Below are positions 13,801 through 28,200 of a stretch of DNA of 64,000 nt, one piece after another. The position numbers and the translations under genes are program-made. A model generated the notes under the pieces. The model worked only from the letters and a program-made list of their open reading frames with translations. It searched no databases and was not told the DNA's origin. Source of the DNA: Progne subis subis. Lineage: Eukaryota > Chordata > Aves > Passeriformes > Hirundinidae. The stretch's first letter is position 1, and every line of letters begins with the position of its first letter. The stretch spans positions 1,599,792-1,663,791 of the forward strand of contig JAKJHU010000037.1 in the NCBI GenBank assembly GCA_022316685.1. The letters are read 5' to 3'.

Positions 13801-16800
13801 GTATCCATACGTGCTGAGGGAGCAGGCAGACACAACAGCGACCTGCTCAAAGGCATCTCTGAAAGGTCAAGGGCATCGGGAGACGTGCCTGAGGAAATCA
13901 AGTGTCACCCCAGCCTGCAAAAAGGGTAAGAAAGGGGAGCCAGGGAACTACTGACCAGTCATCCTCACCTTAATCCTTGGAAAGGTGATGGAGCTCCTCA
14001 TTCTGCAAGCAATCTCTGTCCACATGGATGACAAGAAGGGGTTCAGGAGTAGTCAGCATGGATTCACTAAAGATAATTCATGCTTGACCCACCTGATTGA
14101 CTTCTATGAAACAACTTCCTGAATGGATGAGGAGCGAGCAGAGGATCTTTAAACCTCAACTTCAGCAAGACTTTGGACACTGTTTCTTGCAACATCCTCA
14201 TGGGCCAACTCTGGAAGTGTGGACTGGATGAGTGGACAGTGAGGTGGTCTGAGAACTGGCTGAACGGCAGGTCCCAGAGGGTTTGTAATCAGTAGCACAG
14301 GGTCCAGTTGGAGATCTGTCACAAGTTGTATCCCCCAAGGTTCAGCACTGGGCCCAATATTGTTTAAATTGTTCATCAATGACTTGGCTGAAGGAGCAGG
14401 TGCCTCGTCAGAAAATTCACTGATGAAACAAAGCTGGGAGGAGTGGCTGATACCCCAGAGGGCTGTGCAGCCCTTCAGAGGGATGTTGACAGGTTGGAGG
14501 GATTGGAAGAGAGGAACCTACTGAAATTCAGTTTGGGGTTTTTTGGTGGTTTTTTGGTTTGATTTGGTTTATTGTGTTGGTTTTTTGGTTTTGTGGGGTT
14601 TTTTTATTTTTTTTTTTTTTTGTTTGGTTTGGTTTTTTTGTTTGTTTTTGGTTTTGTTTGTTTTTGTTTTGTTTGTTTGTTTTTCTAACAGCTTTAAAGC
14701 AGACAGTCCTATATTAAATAAATTAGAAGCCTAACAGTGCTTTTATCACTAGCTCTTTATTCTTGAAAGTCCATAAAAATGGGGAGGAAAAACCTGCCAC
14801 ATTCTCCCTGTCTTTTTTGCCTCTGCATCATGCATCAGTCTTGTATATAAGCTAGTGTTTGAATGTTTGTAGTCATAGTATTGTATTGCAGTACAGGCTC
14901 ATTACATATCTACTTTTGAACTTCTTAATCACATGTATTCTCTCTTTCTCAATTCGAGTCTAAATAGAAGTGTCTCATATAGTCTCTGGACAATATTTGT
15001 AATCTTAAGGAATATGTGTGCTCTCATTCCCTTCTTGAACTTCAGCATTGAGTCCAAACTCAGATCCATTTCAACTTACTTGCATTTCCAATGCAGCAGA
15101 TGCACTGACAGATGTGTTCCAGCAAATCCCTTGGCTGCCTTGTTTCACTGGGTATTTTTTTGGTACCTTTAGGTCTTTCTCTTTCATATGTCTAAGGTGC
15201 TAAATGGTTCTTACATTGTTGCCTGTTGTTGCTCTGGTGTGGTGCCAGAGCTTGTGCATTCCCCCTTATGGCTCTTCTTGGAGGACAGGAAAATTCTTTT
15301 TTGGAAAAAGTAGGATGATTCATATTTGTCTTTAGCTCATTGCATTTGAGGGGAAGAAAATATCTGTATGCACTCCTTTTAAAATGCTTCTTGGGACCTT
15401 GTGTTTGTTTTTCAGTACTTTAAAAATCCCACTAACTTGAAAGCTTTGAGAAGCTGTTTTTCCTCTTTTCCAGAGTTTTCGGTCTTATGAATTAATTTGG
15501 TACTCACTTCTTGGCCTTGGTCTTAAAACTTGGCACTACTGTTGGGTAATAAAATTGTGAATTGTGGTGTAAAGGCTTGCGTTGTAACTTGTCTGGAGGG
15601 ACGCAAACCTCCTGCTAATGTCAGAAGAGTTTACATCCTGTATGGCAGAGAAGCTCTGCCGTGGATCATATGCTGTAATTGCTGTGGGTCTGGAAGCATC
15701 TGGTGCTGCCTGGGTGCAGAGCTGTGCCTCCGTAGTTCCAATTAGTCACTAACTCAGTGACTCTTCTCCCTGCGGTTCCGTAGGTATTGCAGGTTAGCTT
15801 GTGAGCTTCTGGTTTCTGTTAAGCATCTTGTGCTCCATGCAAATTCTTTTTCTGGCAGAAGCTCAGCTGTTACTCAGCCTACACTTGGTGCTCTGTGCCC
15901 CTAAAGGAGCCTGATTGTTTCACTTTGTTTTATGCAGAAGAGTTAGTCTTAGGGGTTGTTATCTAGATGTAGAAAAGGTGATTATTTCAAAGTATCAATT
16001 GTATTTCTTAGCTGATGTGGTTGTAGGTTTCCTTTTAATGAGACTAGTTTTTAATTGACAGCTTTTAGTCATTGAAGCTAGGTCATTGTGAAACACTGAA
16101 AGAGCAATAGATAATCATTTACATTTCTGGTTTATAAGGTATGTTGGGGAGCCTAAGAGTACCTTAGAATAACTTAGAGGTAAGTTAAATTATTTTATTC
16201 CATTAAAAATTAATGATGTTTCTATCACTAATTATATTCTGCTTTACAAGGAAAATTACACTTGAACATTTTGTCACATGAGCAACAGCACTATCATGAA
16301 ACAGCTGTGGTTTCAGGCTTTTTTTTTTCTGTGAACCCTTGGATAGTAAAATTGGCTTTGAGTTAAGCTTGGCTACTGCTTTATAATGTTCAATACCTTA
16401 GACTTTGATGTGATAAATGAGTCAGACTAACGTTTCAAGTGGCTGAAGGAAGATGCTTTTTACTGACATAGCTGAAAATCAATTGCTCTTTTTCAGTGGT
16501 ATCTTATCTTTCGTATTTTTGAGATCTGATTAATGACTTTTCTGCAGATTAAATAATTTTTTGTAGTTCTGCAGTAGAATGAGTATTAAATCAAAACTGC
16601 CTCTCTGTGATCCTGCATAAGAAGAATTAGAGCAGCTTTCTTGCTATTCAGCATTGTTAACAGATGGCTTTAGATAGATTAGGTAGGGAAATCCCCAAAG
16701 GATGATTTATGAATTAATGATTGCAAACAACTCTGATTATAGTTTAGTAAAACTGTTATGTGGTACTATGAGCCCATGGCTTTCTGCATGGATTTATTTT

Positions 16801-19200
16801 GTGTTTAATTCATTAGAAAAGTATAACTCTTGCTAGATAGATCCTTAAAGTCTATTTTTTACTTGTTGAGCTATATTGCACATCATTAATAGCCTTGTTT
16901 GAAGCTAATGGGGTAAATGAGAGGTGATAGGGACTCTAGAGCCAAGTTATAACTGTTACTCAAATTTAGATACTGAATTGGATTATTTCTTAGTTGTATG
17001 CCTAAAATGAATTCTCAAATAGTAAGATAACTCCTAAGCACAAATTGCAAAAGTAATTTATGAGCAAATCCCAAAGTTCTTTCAGATGTGCATAGAAAAA
17101 TAAAAAATGGTGCTATTGTGTTTGTTTTACAGAAGCGTGTTTTTATTAAGCAGAATGAATACAATCATTTAGAACCAGACAAATCCTATTTTCAAATAAA
17201 AATCTAAGTTGTTCTGTAGTAGCATAATCTTTTCAGCATGGGGGTTGTGATAGTATTTTTGTTTGTTTATTCACAGGCATGAGGAATGTTTACAAGGAGA
17301 AGGGTAATATTGTCCAATGTTGCAGGCACTTAACATGTAGGAGTTACACTGGTGCATGGAGTGTTCCCATTTAATTATCAAAGATTCTGTATTGAATCTC
17401 TATGTTACGTTTAAATATTCTTAAATTTTCCAGCTGCATGAGTTTTTGTTACCCTGGAGCTCTTCAATGAAGCAATCTAAAGAACATATAGGCACTTTAG
17501 CATAAGTAAGGTAAGATAAGTTCCTAGATTATATGAATTTTTGTTTTGTTTTGCACTCCTGTAGGTGGATAGTAGTTGGATTTGCATAGCCTTTTCCAGA
17601 GCACACTGTGCTCTCATTTAATCCCTGGAGCAAGTCAGTGCTTTTCAAAATGGAATGCCAGGTGTCGCTGTGAACTGAAGTGGGATGTCAAAATGCTGCT
17701 CAGGAAGCCTCTGAAAGACGCTGCAGGAACTCTTCTGTCGGGAACACGCACTGTAAGAAGGATTGAGGAGCTGGTATTCATGGCAGGGAAGCCACCTGCT
17801 TATGAACTAACAAGGAACATTTTCTACATTGAGGAGCCAGTCCTGGTTTGAATTGAAAGATTTCTCAGTTGCAGGTGAAATAAGTGTGTTGTCCCTGCTA
17901 CATCCTTTATTACAATGTCTGAGTTTTTAGTTCCATGGTTTTTTTTTTTAATAAGCAGGTCAGAGCTGGCTCAGGCATTGTTTGCACAAGTAGAACAAAG
18001 TGAGGTACATTAACAGTAAGTTAGGGGGAAAAGCCAGAATTATTGTTTGCCAGTTTCTGGTTTTGAGATTACCTGATTATGTTAGTAAACTGAGTTATTT
18101 CTGAGACTTGCATCTCTGTGGTGCTGAAAACACGTCTGCATCTGTTTTGACCACTCCTGATGAATTTCCCTCTGAGCTGGATTTTCTTAGGCTCATTCCT
18201 GCCCAGGTTTTCTAGGTGTGGACTGAAAAGCAGGAATTGCTTTGTTTATAAAATCTAGCTGTTTGGGTAAGAAGATACTGAAGGGCAACATGAGGGGAAG
18301 AAAGTGTATGTATGCCTTGTATGCCTTGAAACCTATTTATTTGGTCTACTAGCTTATGCTCACCTTTTCTGGTGACAACTACCAAGTGAGGTAGTTGTGC
18401 ATTTCAAACATCAAGACAGCAGTTGAGTTAGAAAGCCAGTTTTACTCCTGAACACATTTTGTAATAGGTAAATGCATATTTTATGATGTCCAGTGTGCTT
18501 GTTGATGCACATATTGTATTATCAGAAGTTAAGTTGGACCATGTTTGTAATACTGTCTTTGCCAACTCATGTCAAGTTGCTCAAAGGTACAAATTTTGGT
18601 GCCAGCTCAGTGTGTGAACTTGCATACATTTCTTAAAAAAGAGAAGGGTTGGACTTGAATTGTATGGAAATTATGATCTTTTTCACGGTCACTTGTTGCT
18701 ATAGAAATTCTGAAGACACCTTTTTTGGGTGAAAGCGGGGTCAGTCCTCTGACTTGTACAGCATGTGGCAATAAGAGTAAACAAGGTATCCTTGATCATT
18801 GGTTAAACCTCACTGAAGATTTTCCAGTGGTTGTTCTCATCTTCCATATGCAGAAACAAGAGGATAACAGCAATGCAGGTCGGTTTTTGTGTACTTTTCT
18901 GCTTCACCTCTGCACATCAGTGGAGGCCCCTGGTTTTAAGGAGTCTGTGAAAAGAGAGCATTAAAAAGAAAGTATATTTCTCCTTACAGTAGGGTACTTT
19001 AATAACATCATTAAAGTAATTTAATTCTCTACATAATATCAAGAATCCACAGGCTGGAAGAATAGTGAGCTGTGTTCATTTCTTTTTTTTCCCCCTCTGA
19101 TATTCCTTTTCACAATAAAAAAGAAAATTGGGAATAATTTAATCCCACAGAGGGAAAAAAAGTCCTGAAGTTTTCTGAGTTCTAATTTCTTTGGGGAGGG

Positions 19201-19240
<40 letters not shown>

Positions 19241-22200
19241 ACACCACCCAAACAAAGAAAACCTACCATGCAAATCTCCAAACCCAAAATAACCCACACT
19301 GGAGGAAACAAATTGGTGTCATCAATTGCATTGCACTGCATTTGAACAAGTTCATCTCTATCACATTTTAGCTAATCATTTTATCCATGTTTATGGATAA
19401 AATCCGTGTTTAGTTTGGAACTTGAAATTGAAAAGTTCCTTGGTTTTCTAGGAATGCATTCAGCACAAAAAAAGGGTATTCACTACTGTAATACAGTCTT
19501 GCTCTGAGTTGAATCTTTTCTTTTGATCTCTTAAGAATTCCAAGAATGTCTAACAAGTCCATAGCAATGGTACTAATAATCTGAGGTGCATATTTGAATT
19601 TGAAGTTCAAATGTGTACTCTTCTCTTTCCTGGTGAGCTTCACAAAGAATAGGTTTTGAAGTGTAGATGTGAAGGAGGTGAAAAGGACTGTTTTCACCCC
19701 TTCCAGATAATATTTCTGTCTGCTGAAGCTATTGTGCTTGTGAGAAGTGCACAATCAGGTATTGTGGTGTTCTAAAATTTAATGTACAGTTTGCAATTAG
19801 CCAGCTGAAAATCTGGTTCCAAGTGCATTATAGCTTGTGTTGCGTTTGCTTGTTTGGCCCTCATGATCTTTTCTAGGCAGGCATGTGGAAGACTGTGGGA
19901 TATAGGATACAAGGTTAGGTACCCCAGTGATCTGAGCTGGTAGGGCTGTTCTTGTGTTGCTTGGCAGCTCCTGCGGGTCAGGGATTGTTCCTGCTTCCTT
20001 TTCAGAGGTGGCTTGCCAGTTTGTTAGACACCTCCTGTGAAAGATTGCCTGAGGCTGTGCTAAGCGTGTTAGCATTTGCCCACAGATAAGTGAACCAGCC
20101 TACAAGTTGTTAAAGTTGTTTATTTAATTTGCTTCCCTGGAGGTTTTTATAAAAGATGTGTATAAAACAAATGAGAAGATACTTTCTAAAAGCCTCCAGG
20201 TAAGGGTGAAACAGTCTCTAGGCCACAAGTACTCAGTAGTCTTGGATATGCAGTGCATTCGTACTGCTCTTCTAGACAACAGTCCAGAGGGACTATAAGG
20301 AAAATTCATAAATAGGGGGTAGATGGATTATGTCACTTCATGGAAGCTGTCTCAAAAGTGTTGACTCAGCATCCTGAATGATGTGTTGATGGCTGTGTGG
20401 CTTCTGCAACAAGTGTTGCTTGCCCCTTTGCATAATAACACATAGAAGAAACTGTTCTGGTTCAATAGTTCATAAAGCAGGGGCAATTGTCTGAAATTCT
20501 TTCAGCATTAAAAAAACCGCGTTCTTAAGGTTAACTAGTATATTAGTAGGGAGTGCAGATAAATTTCATTTTGGTCTTTTCCAACCTTTGAAAACTTTCA
20601 AAATTGTGTTTCTGCAAAGTTCATTTGTTGAATTTTTCTACAAAATAAAATATGAATAGAAAGATACAAATTTTCTGATTCTGAAAATCCACACACTAGC
20701 TGAAATTTAAAAAAATATTTTAGTGTTTGAAATTGTACAAAATGCTTAAGATTTCCATTAATGCCTGGACAGTCATTTAATCTTAACAGACTTTTGTTTT
20801 CTAGGACAGGTAAGCAGGTAGCCCTTGCTCACTTCCCAAGATCCCTGAGGCTCATCTTGTGATGAGAAGTCTGCGTGGCAGTTCATAGCCCATATGGACA
20901 GGATGTCAAATGCCAGCTGCTGCTTCCCTGCCCTCTCTGACGCATGGTTGTATTCTGTAGCAGGTGTGGGTGTTGGAACAACGCGTGCTGCTGTCTGGCT
21001 GAACGAGTCCGAGCACCTGATCATCCTCAAGGAGTACGCAAGACCTAATGAGAGCCAGTATCTAAAATGTAATGTTAGAAGTTCCTCTCTGCCCCCAAAT
21101 TCAAGGTGAACTAATCAAAGTACAAGCAGTGTAGGAAAGACCTTTTTGACCTAGATTTCTATGTGTTGTATTAAATGCAACTCAATTTACCTTACAGCAC
21201 TCTTGTAGAGGTTTGTAACTTTCCCAGTATATAGTGCTATTACATTTTCTTAGCAAAGACTGTTCATTCCTGGTATTGCTTTTTTTTTTTTTTTTTTTTT
21301 TTTTAATTAACAGATTTTCTATCATTATAAAGTCAATGGAAGGTAGAAAGCTGAAAATACACAAAATGGAAGAGGAGCTGTTACTCTAAGGCAACTAATC
21401 CTCATTGCATAGAGATAATATCTTGATTTTTTTCTAGCAGGAAAGCTGATCAATATAGAATTAAAGAATCAATGGCCTGGGTTGGAAGGGATGTTAAAAG
21501 TCATCAAGTTCCAATCCCCCCTGCCAAGGGCAGGGACACTTTCCAGTAGATCAGGTTGCTCAGGGCCCTATCCAGCCTGGCCTCGAACATTTCCAGGGAT
21601 AGGGCATCCACGTCTCTGGGCAACCTGTTCCAGTACCTCACCATTCTGAGAGTAAAGATTTTTCCCTAATACCTAATCTAAACAGATTCTCTTTCAGTTT
21701 GAAGCCATTCCCCCTTGTGCCACCACTACATGCCCCTGTAATAGACCCTCCCCATCTTTCCTACAGGCTCCTGTCATGCACTGAAGGCTGCAGTGAGGTC
21801 ACTCAAAGCCTTCACTTTTCCAGGGTGAATATGAGTGTGTTTGGTTTGTGTGGCAAGGTTTTGGTACTGGGGAGGCTACAGGGTTGGCTTCTGTGAGAAG
21901 CTGCCAGAAGCTTCCCCCACGTCTGACAGGTCTTGTGTCAGATGGCTGCAAGATGGACCCACCAGCCAAGGCCGAGCCAGGTAGGGATGGCGGTAACGCC
22001 CCTGGGATAATGTATTTAAAGGCAGGGGAAATGTACTGTGCAGAAGTAATTGCAGCCAGAGAAGAGAGGAGTGATAATATGACGCAAACAATTCTACAGA
22101 CACCAAAGTTGCAGGACTAGAGATTCCCTTGCAGACCATGGTGAGGCAGTTGTCCCCCTGCAGCCCATGCAGGTTCGTAGGGATGCAGGCATCCCATGCT

Positions 22201-25200
22201 GGAGCAGATAGATACCTGAAGGAGTCTGTCACCCTGTGGGAATTCTGCGCTGGAGTGGCTTCCTGCAGAACCTGTGGCCTTGTGGAGCTGATGTTGGAGC
22301 AGGTTTCTTCACAGGACTTGTGATCCCAAGGAGCACCCATGCTGGAGCAGCCTGCTCCTGAGGGACTGGAGCCTGTGGGAGGGGCCCATGCTGGAGCAGT
22401 TAGTGAAGAGCTGCAGCCCGTGGGAAGGACATGTGTGAGAAGTTCATGGAGGAGCCTTCCATGGGAGAAACCTCATGTAGCAGGGGAAGGAAGCCACTTG
22501 CTGAGGAGGAAGCAGCAGCAGAAACATGTGAAGAACTGATCACAACTCCCATTCCCTGTCTTCTTGTGCTGCTGGGGGAAAGGAGTTAGAGAATTAGGAA
22601 TAAAGGCCAGGTGGGAGGCGTAGAGGGAGGGTATTTTTAAGATGTGTTTTAGTTCTTGCAATCCTACTCTGATTTGACTGGTTATAAATTCATTTAATTT
22701 CCCCAAGCAGAGGCTATTTAGGCCATGACGATAACTGGTGAGTGATCTCTCCGTTCCTTATCTCAGCCCACATGCCTTTTATTATATTTTCTCTCCCTTT
22801 GCCTACTGAGGAGGGGAATGATAGAGTGGCTTTGAGAACCTGGCATCCAGACAGGGTCAACCCACCACACAAGAGGCAGTAACAAATACTACTCTTGGGA
22901 GTCTAAATCATCCTGTGTACAATGTGGGTGCTTTCCTAGGGAGAGAGGTGGGCAGGATATTTCCAACATGACTTGGCAGTTTAACTCTTGTGTTTGTAGC
23001 AGGGGCTATGAAATAGTTATGTTTCCTCTGGTTTTATTTATAGATGTCTATAAATACTTCCTGAAACCTAGTCTCTTTAAGTATCACTTAATTCTGTCAT
23101 GCAAGACTTAATTACACTGACAATAAATAGACATTAGAATATTTTTAGCTAAGTGTGCTGTCATGATGCTTCCTGAGCATGAAGCATAGAATGACTTGAA
23201 TGTCAGTATCTGAAGGCCCTCAAAAAGATCTGAAAGCAGCTGCTCAAAAATTGCCACAACTGGGCTTGTTTCCTTAAATATGAAGTACATCTTAATGCAT
23301 TATGGCTATATCTGTTAGTTTTGGGAAAGTTCTTGAGAAAAGGCCGTTATTTTTCTGTGGCTTCTCATAACAAATGACAAAAGATTGTAGGTGACAGATT
23401 CTTCAGACACTCCTTAAACTGATTGTCTCAAATCTCAGATAAACATTCCACAGAAACAGTATGAGAGCTCACATTAAACAGACAGTGAGTACCATCAAAA
23501 GGATTGTTTCCTTTCTAGGACCTGATCAGTAAATCCTTAAGTAAACAGCATGTAACGTATTGCTTTTGTTCAAAGGGACTTGCAGGTAATCTTTTCAGCT
23601 TCTAATTCCTGTCCAAACATCACAGATGTTGGTGTCTGGGAACTACATGATCAGAATATAACAGATTAAATATTTGGGAGGTGTTAAGCCTGAGGAAGAT
23701 GTTAGGTGATGTTCTTGCACTTGCAGGGGTTTCCTTCATTAAAAAAAAAAACAAAAACATGGTAATAGTTCTAGTCTGGTTCCAACTGGATGGACTGCAG
23801 GGGAACAGCAATTGCTTGTAATCTGAAACATCTTGAATGTTGCAAGTTTTACTAGGTCAGTCTTTTATAGGCTCTTAGTGTTTCTTTGGTTGGTTCTTAG
23901 GGAGAAAATTCCTTGTTAAGTTTCTTCTGCATCTTTCCTTTTCTCCGTTTAACTTGTCCATTTTTTTATCTTTCTTTTAAACATTGTTTAAAAGTCAGGA
24001 GCAAAGCCTTAGCTTATTCTTTACTCTAGAAGCCTTTCTTATTGGCATTTTAATGCTCACTGCTGTATTTGTGTTCTGAGGCAATCATTATTGAGTGCTG
24101 GACTGGTTAAATAATCTTTGCACTGCTTATGAGCATCAGTTTCCTTCAGTTTGCCACTTAATGTATTAGTGAAATTCCTCTCCTTGCTAATTTAAGATCT
24201 TGTTATTTTTTTAACCCTGACTGTTAATTACAAGTTTCATTAAGTCTTGAAAAGAATCCTAAACTGCAGTTACCATTACCACTGCTTTTTTAAAACTTCA
24301 TTTGACATGGAGGATGTACCTGTCACTCTTAACACTCTGAGGGAATGAGAATGCATAATTCTAAAAAATGTCTTTCTCACTGTTCATAGAGCAGTATTTT
24401 CTAAAAGCCCATCTGAACAGCTTTCATCATGCCTTTGACATAATTACATTTGGTTTATGTGTAACTCATGTTTCTAGAACCAAACCCAGCCCTTTTTTCT
24501 TCAACTAATCTATATTTCATATCCTTCTTTTTTTATCATGACCTACCTACTCCTATTTCAGGGCTGTTAGTTACTTATTTTTTAATAGGAAATATCTTAT
24601 GCAAATCTAATATCAGTATAGGCTGCATTTGCTACATAGCGTTGATCACACTTGAGAGAGGTGTTACATGAAGCTATTTGTTGTGATGTTTCAAACTTCT
24701 TGACCAACTTCTGTTTTGGTTCTCTCAAAATGGTTGTTTTGAATTGTCAATCCATACAGTTTTTTGACTTATCTGAAAAGAAAAAAAATTATGGACCTTG
24801 ACCAACTTCCCTCCATTCCAATGATCAAGATGGTTACTAAACTGGCCCTGAGTTAGCCAGTCTGAGAAAAATGATATTGCCCAGCCAGGAGTTGATTATT
24901 CCAGGAGGCATGCTGTGTATAACCATAGGTTGAGTTTGATCTTTGTATACAAGCTGCTCAAGTGGGTGTCTAGAGTAGGTCGTAGCATCAGAGAATGGTT
25001 TGGGTTGAAAGAGACCTTTCAAGACCGTTGAGTTCTACCCTCCTGCCATTGGAAGGGATACCTTCCACTAGACCAGGTTACTTAAAGCCCCATCAAAGCC
25101 TCAGGTTGTTCAAAGTGCCTGGCCTTGAACTCTTGGAATATGATGGGGCTTCCACAGCTCAGGGAAATTGTTCCAGTGCCTCATCACCTTCATGGTAAAA

Positions 25201-28200
25201 AAATCCCTTTTTAAGTCCAATCAGAATGTACCCTCTTTTAGTTTAAAACTGTTGACCTCTCTACTTCACTATAGGCCTTGGTAAAAAGTCTTTCCTGTTC
25301 TTCTTCTAAGCCACCTTCATATGTTAAAAGGCTGCTGTGAGGTCTCCCTGGAGCCTTCTGCAGGCTGAACCATCACAGCTCTCTCTGCCTGTCTTCACAG
25401 GAGAGGCACTCCATCCCTCTGACCATCTTAATGGCCCTCCTCTGAGCTGTTTTCAACAGGTCCATGTCCTTCTTCTGTTGCGGACCCCAGAGCTGTGCAG
25501 CCCTCTCCAAGTGGGGTCTCACCAAAGCAGAGGGGCAAAATCCCTCTCTCAGCCTGCTGACCACATTGCTTTTGATGCAGCCCAGGATACAAGTACAGAT
25601 ACCAACAATGGTTGGTTCACATCCAATTTTTCTTACACCAGTACCCCCAAGTAATTTTCTGCTGGGCTGTTCTCAATCCATTCATCTCCCAGCCTGCATT
25701 GGTACCCAGCCCCTGTGCAAGACCTTGTGTTTAGCGTCGTTGAACTTCATGAGGTTGAGATGACACTGGTGATAGACCAGGCAAAACAGCTGCTTTTTCT
25801 TGCTTGACCGTGGTGGGGGGGGAGAGGGGTTGTTTTTTGCTGCAAAAACTATGACACCCTCTGAAGAGAATGCTAAAGAAATGATAGAAACATAAAAGGC
25901 ACTTGTGTTCCTGAGAGTGTTTTTTAAGACTTTAGTAAAGCAATTTAAGCTGTGATATCTTCATGATTTTTATTATTTGCATACCTCTGCAGTAATGTGG
26001 GAATTAAAATAAATGCCCTTGATGATTTGTAAGAGACAGTGGGATTCCTTTCACTCTGCAGTGTTATTTGCATATGCATTTTTTTTTTCAGGGTTATGCA
26101 GAACATGTTTAAACTTCTACTGGTGTAAAATGCTGTGGGAGGTGAACTTGCAGCCAGTATGTAAACTTGCAGTTTGTTTTAGGCCAGTGTTCTTTTATAT
26201 GTACTTCTGAGAAGTCAATAACTGTATGAATGTAATATTAACCCAGTATTGGGTTGCTGTTTGCTTAAAAACCAGTTGAAGAAACAAAGTTATGACCCTC
26301 TGTCAGTTTGGTTTTCTTCAGCATTTGGGCTAATGCTCTCAGTTGGCTTGCTAGCCATGTCTATTCAAGAATTCAGCGCCTAGCACTGTTAGATTAGCTG
26401 CTGACAGGTATTCCTTTAATTCTGTATACCTGAAGTACCTACAATGCAAGAATTCAGGAAAGCTGCATAGTGCAGTTGTTTTTACCATGAATTTCATGCT
26501 GGTCTGAATTTCCATTGACGTGATGGCACTTGTGTGTTTTGAGGAATGCCATTCCTCATCTAAAACAAATTTGAAGATGTTCAGATATTTCCTCAGTTTA
26601 GTCTCTATTAGGATGCTCTTTTCATTGTAAGAAGATCTTTTCACTGGAAAGGCATCTGGGGTTCATAGGCTTTGGAGTCGAAGTTTGGTGATCCGGGGAC
26701 TCCCAACAGGGACAAATTTGTTGTATGAACTATAGAAAGCTGCCTTCCTTTAATCCTTTTGGCTTAGATACAAATTGGAAAAGTAGGGCATATATAAGAA
26801 GGCAGTGGGCAGACAATGCATTTCTGTACTGATGTTTTGTACCAGAACAAAATATTCTTCCATTCTTATAGCAGTTCTTCCATAGGGCAGCACTGTTCTT
26901 GGGTTGTTTGGCTTTTTTATGTTTCTTGTGTGTGCAGAGCACTCTATGAAGTGTTGATATTTCCTATTGCAAAGAGTTTAATACTGGAAACTTGGCTAAC
27001 TCAGCTCCTGGCATTCAAAACCAGCCTCAGCAAGGTATTAACACCACTCTTTTTTTTCCTCCAGAAAGACAACCCAGTGATACCTGAATGGTGAATCTTG
27101 GGCATTGATCAAATCATGAAGCAGAGAAGTTCCTACACTGCTTCCTGCTATGTCCTTGAACCTGTAATATTACAGATACAACTTGTATGCTCCTGTCCCA
27201 CCACAGGCTTGACTGGTAGAGGAATGAGTGAATGGTGATTTGGGTTTTTTTTGAGGAGCAGCAAAGACATCTGTGATCAAGCTGATACAGATGAGATGTC
27301 AGACACTTACATGTAATTCTGATATTCTCTGAACAGACGTCTTTGAGCTCCCGGGGATGTGGCTTACAGTGGAGTTCTGTGGGCATTTTTAAACGATACT
27401 CCTACTGAAAAGAGTGCTTCTGCCCATCTTCCTTTCCTCAGGCTGTACTGTTTCCCTTTTGCCACCAAAAATATACATGAAGCTCTGCAGTGAACAGACT
27501 GGGGACCTGATTATGGGAAAAACTAAAACAAGAAGCATCACCTTCTCTACAACTGAGGTTTAACCCACATCAGATAAATTCATTGCAAAATGAGAGCGGG
27601 AGACAAGGACAAGCGGGAGGACTATTTTTATTGGGTTTTTATGCTGGTTTAGGATGTTTGAAACTACAGTTTAATTTCTCTCCTGCTTCTCACTCGGAAA
27701 GAGTTGTAGCAAAAAATGTAAAGCTCATGTTTGTAATGCAGTTTGTAATTAGTTGATTGTGGGTGGCAGGTTTGCATGCTGTTTTCATGTTTACCTGATG
27801 CCTTGGTTGAGAAGCTGCTTCTGCAATCCTGCCTTTCTCCTCTGTAAAGGGAAAGGATCTCTTTGTTTCCTCATGTTTGGTGCTTTGGACAAATCTCTTG
27901 TCCCCTGCAGCCAGCATGCATCTGATCCCCAGTCCGTGTGATCCGAGGGGAGATGTTTAGCACTTTGCAGTGGGCAGAAAAACCAAGTCAGGAGTTCAAA
28001 ATAGGAATGTCCTCACAAATTGTCTTACTGATGACTTGTGTCTAAATGGCAACCTTTTTCTAAAATCTGGGAAACATGTAACTGAGGATATGTAAGTTAT
28101 GAGTATGGTGGATATTTTAATGGGGGAAGGGCTCTGTGTGTAGAGTAAAAGGCTGTTGAGACCCAGGACAGCTTATTTTAATACTGCAAATGGAAGTGGA

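Larger units (their letters stand above)
14694..21455 (+). other. Intron 1 segment, mostly unique sequence
   Basis: AT-rich DNA with short open frames that I do not consider genes. A somewhat GC-richer patch at about 20800-21060 has an open frame on each strand but no recognisable family. Poly-A and poly-T tracts inside it are listed separately. Confidence 0.6.

Noticed and set aside
16870..16895. TATTGCACATCATTA resembling the start of miR-32
   Set aside because: It mismatches the mature sequence and has no complementary arm. In human, miR-32 lies in TMEM245, not in this intron.
21848..22340. Open frames of 90 and 154 codons on the two strands
   Set aside because: They lie inside the LTR and derive from its GC-rich repeats; no retroviral protein is encoded.
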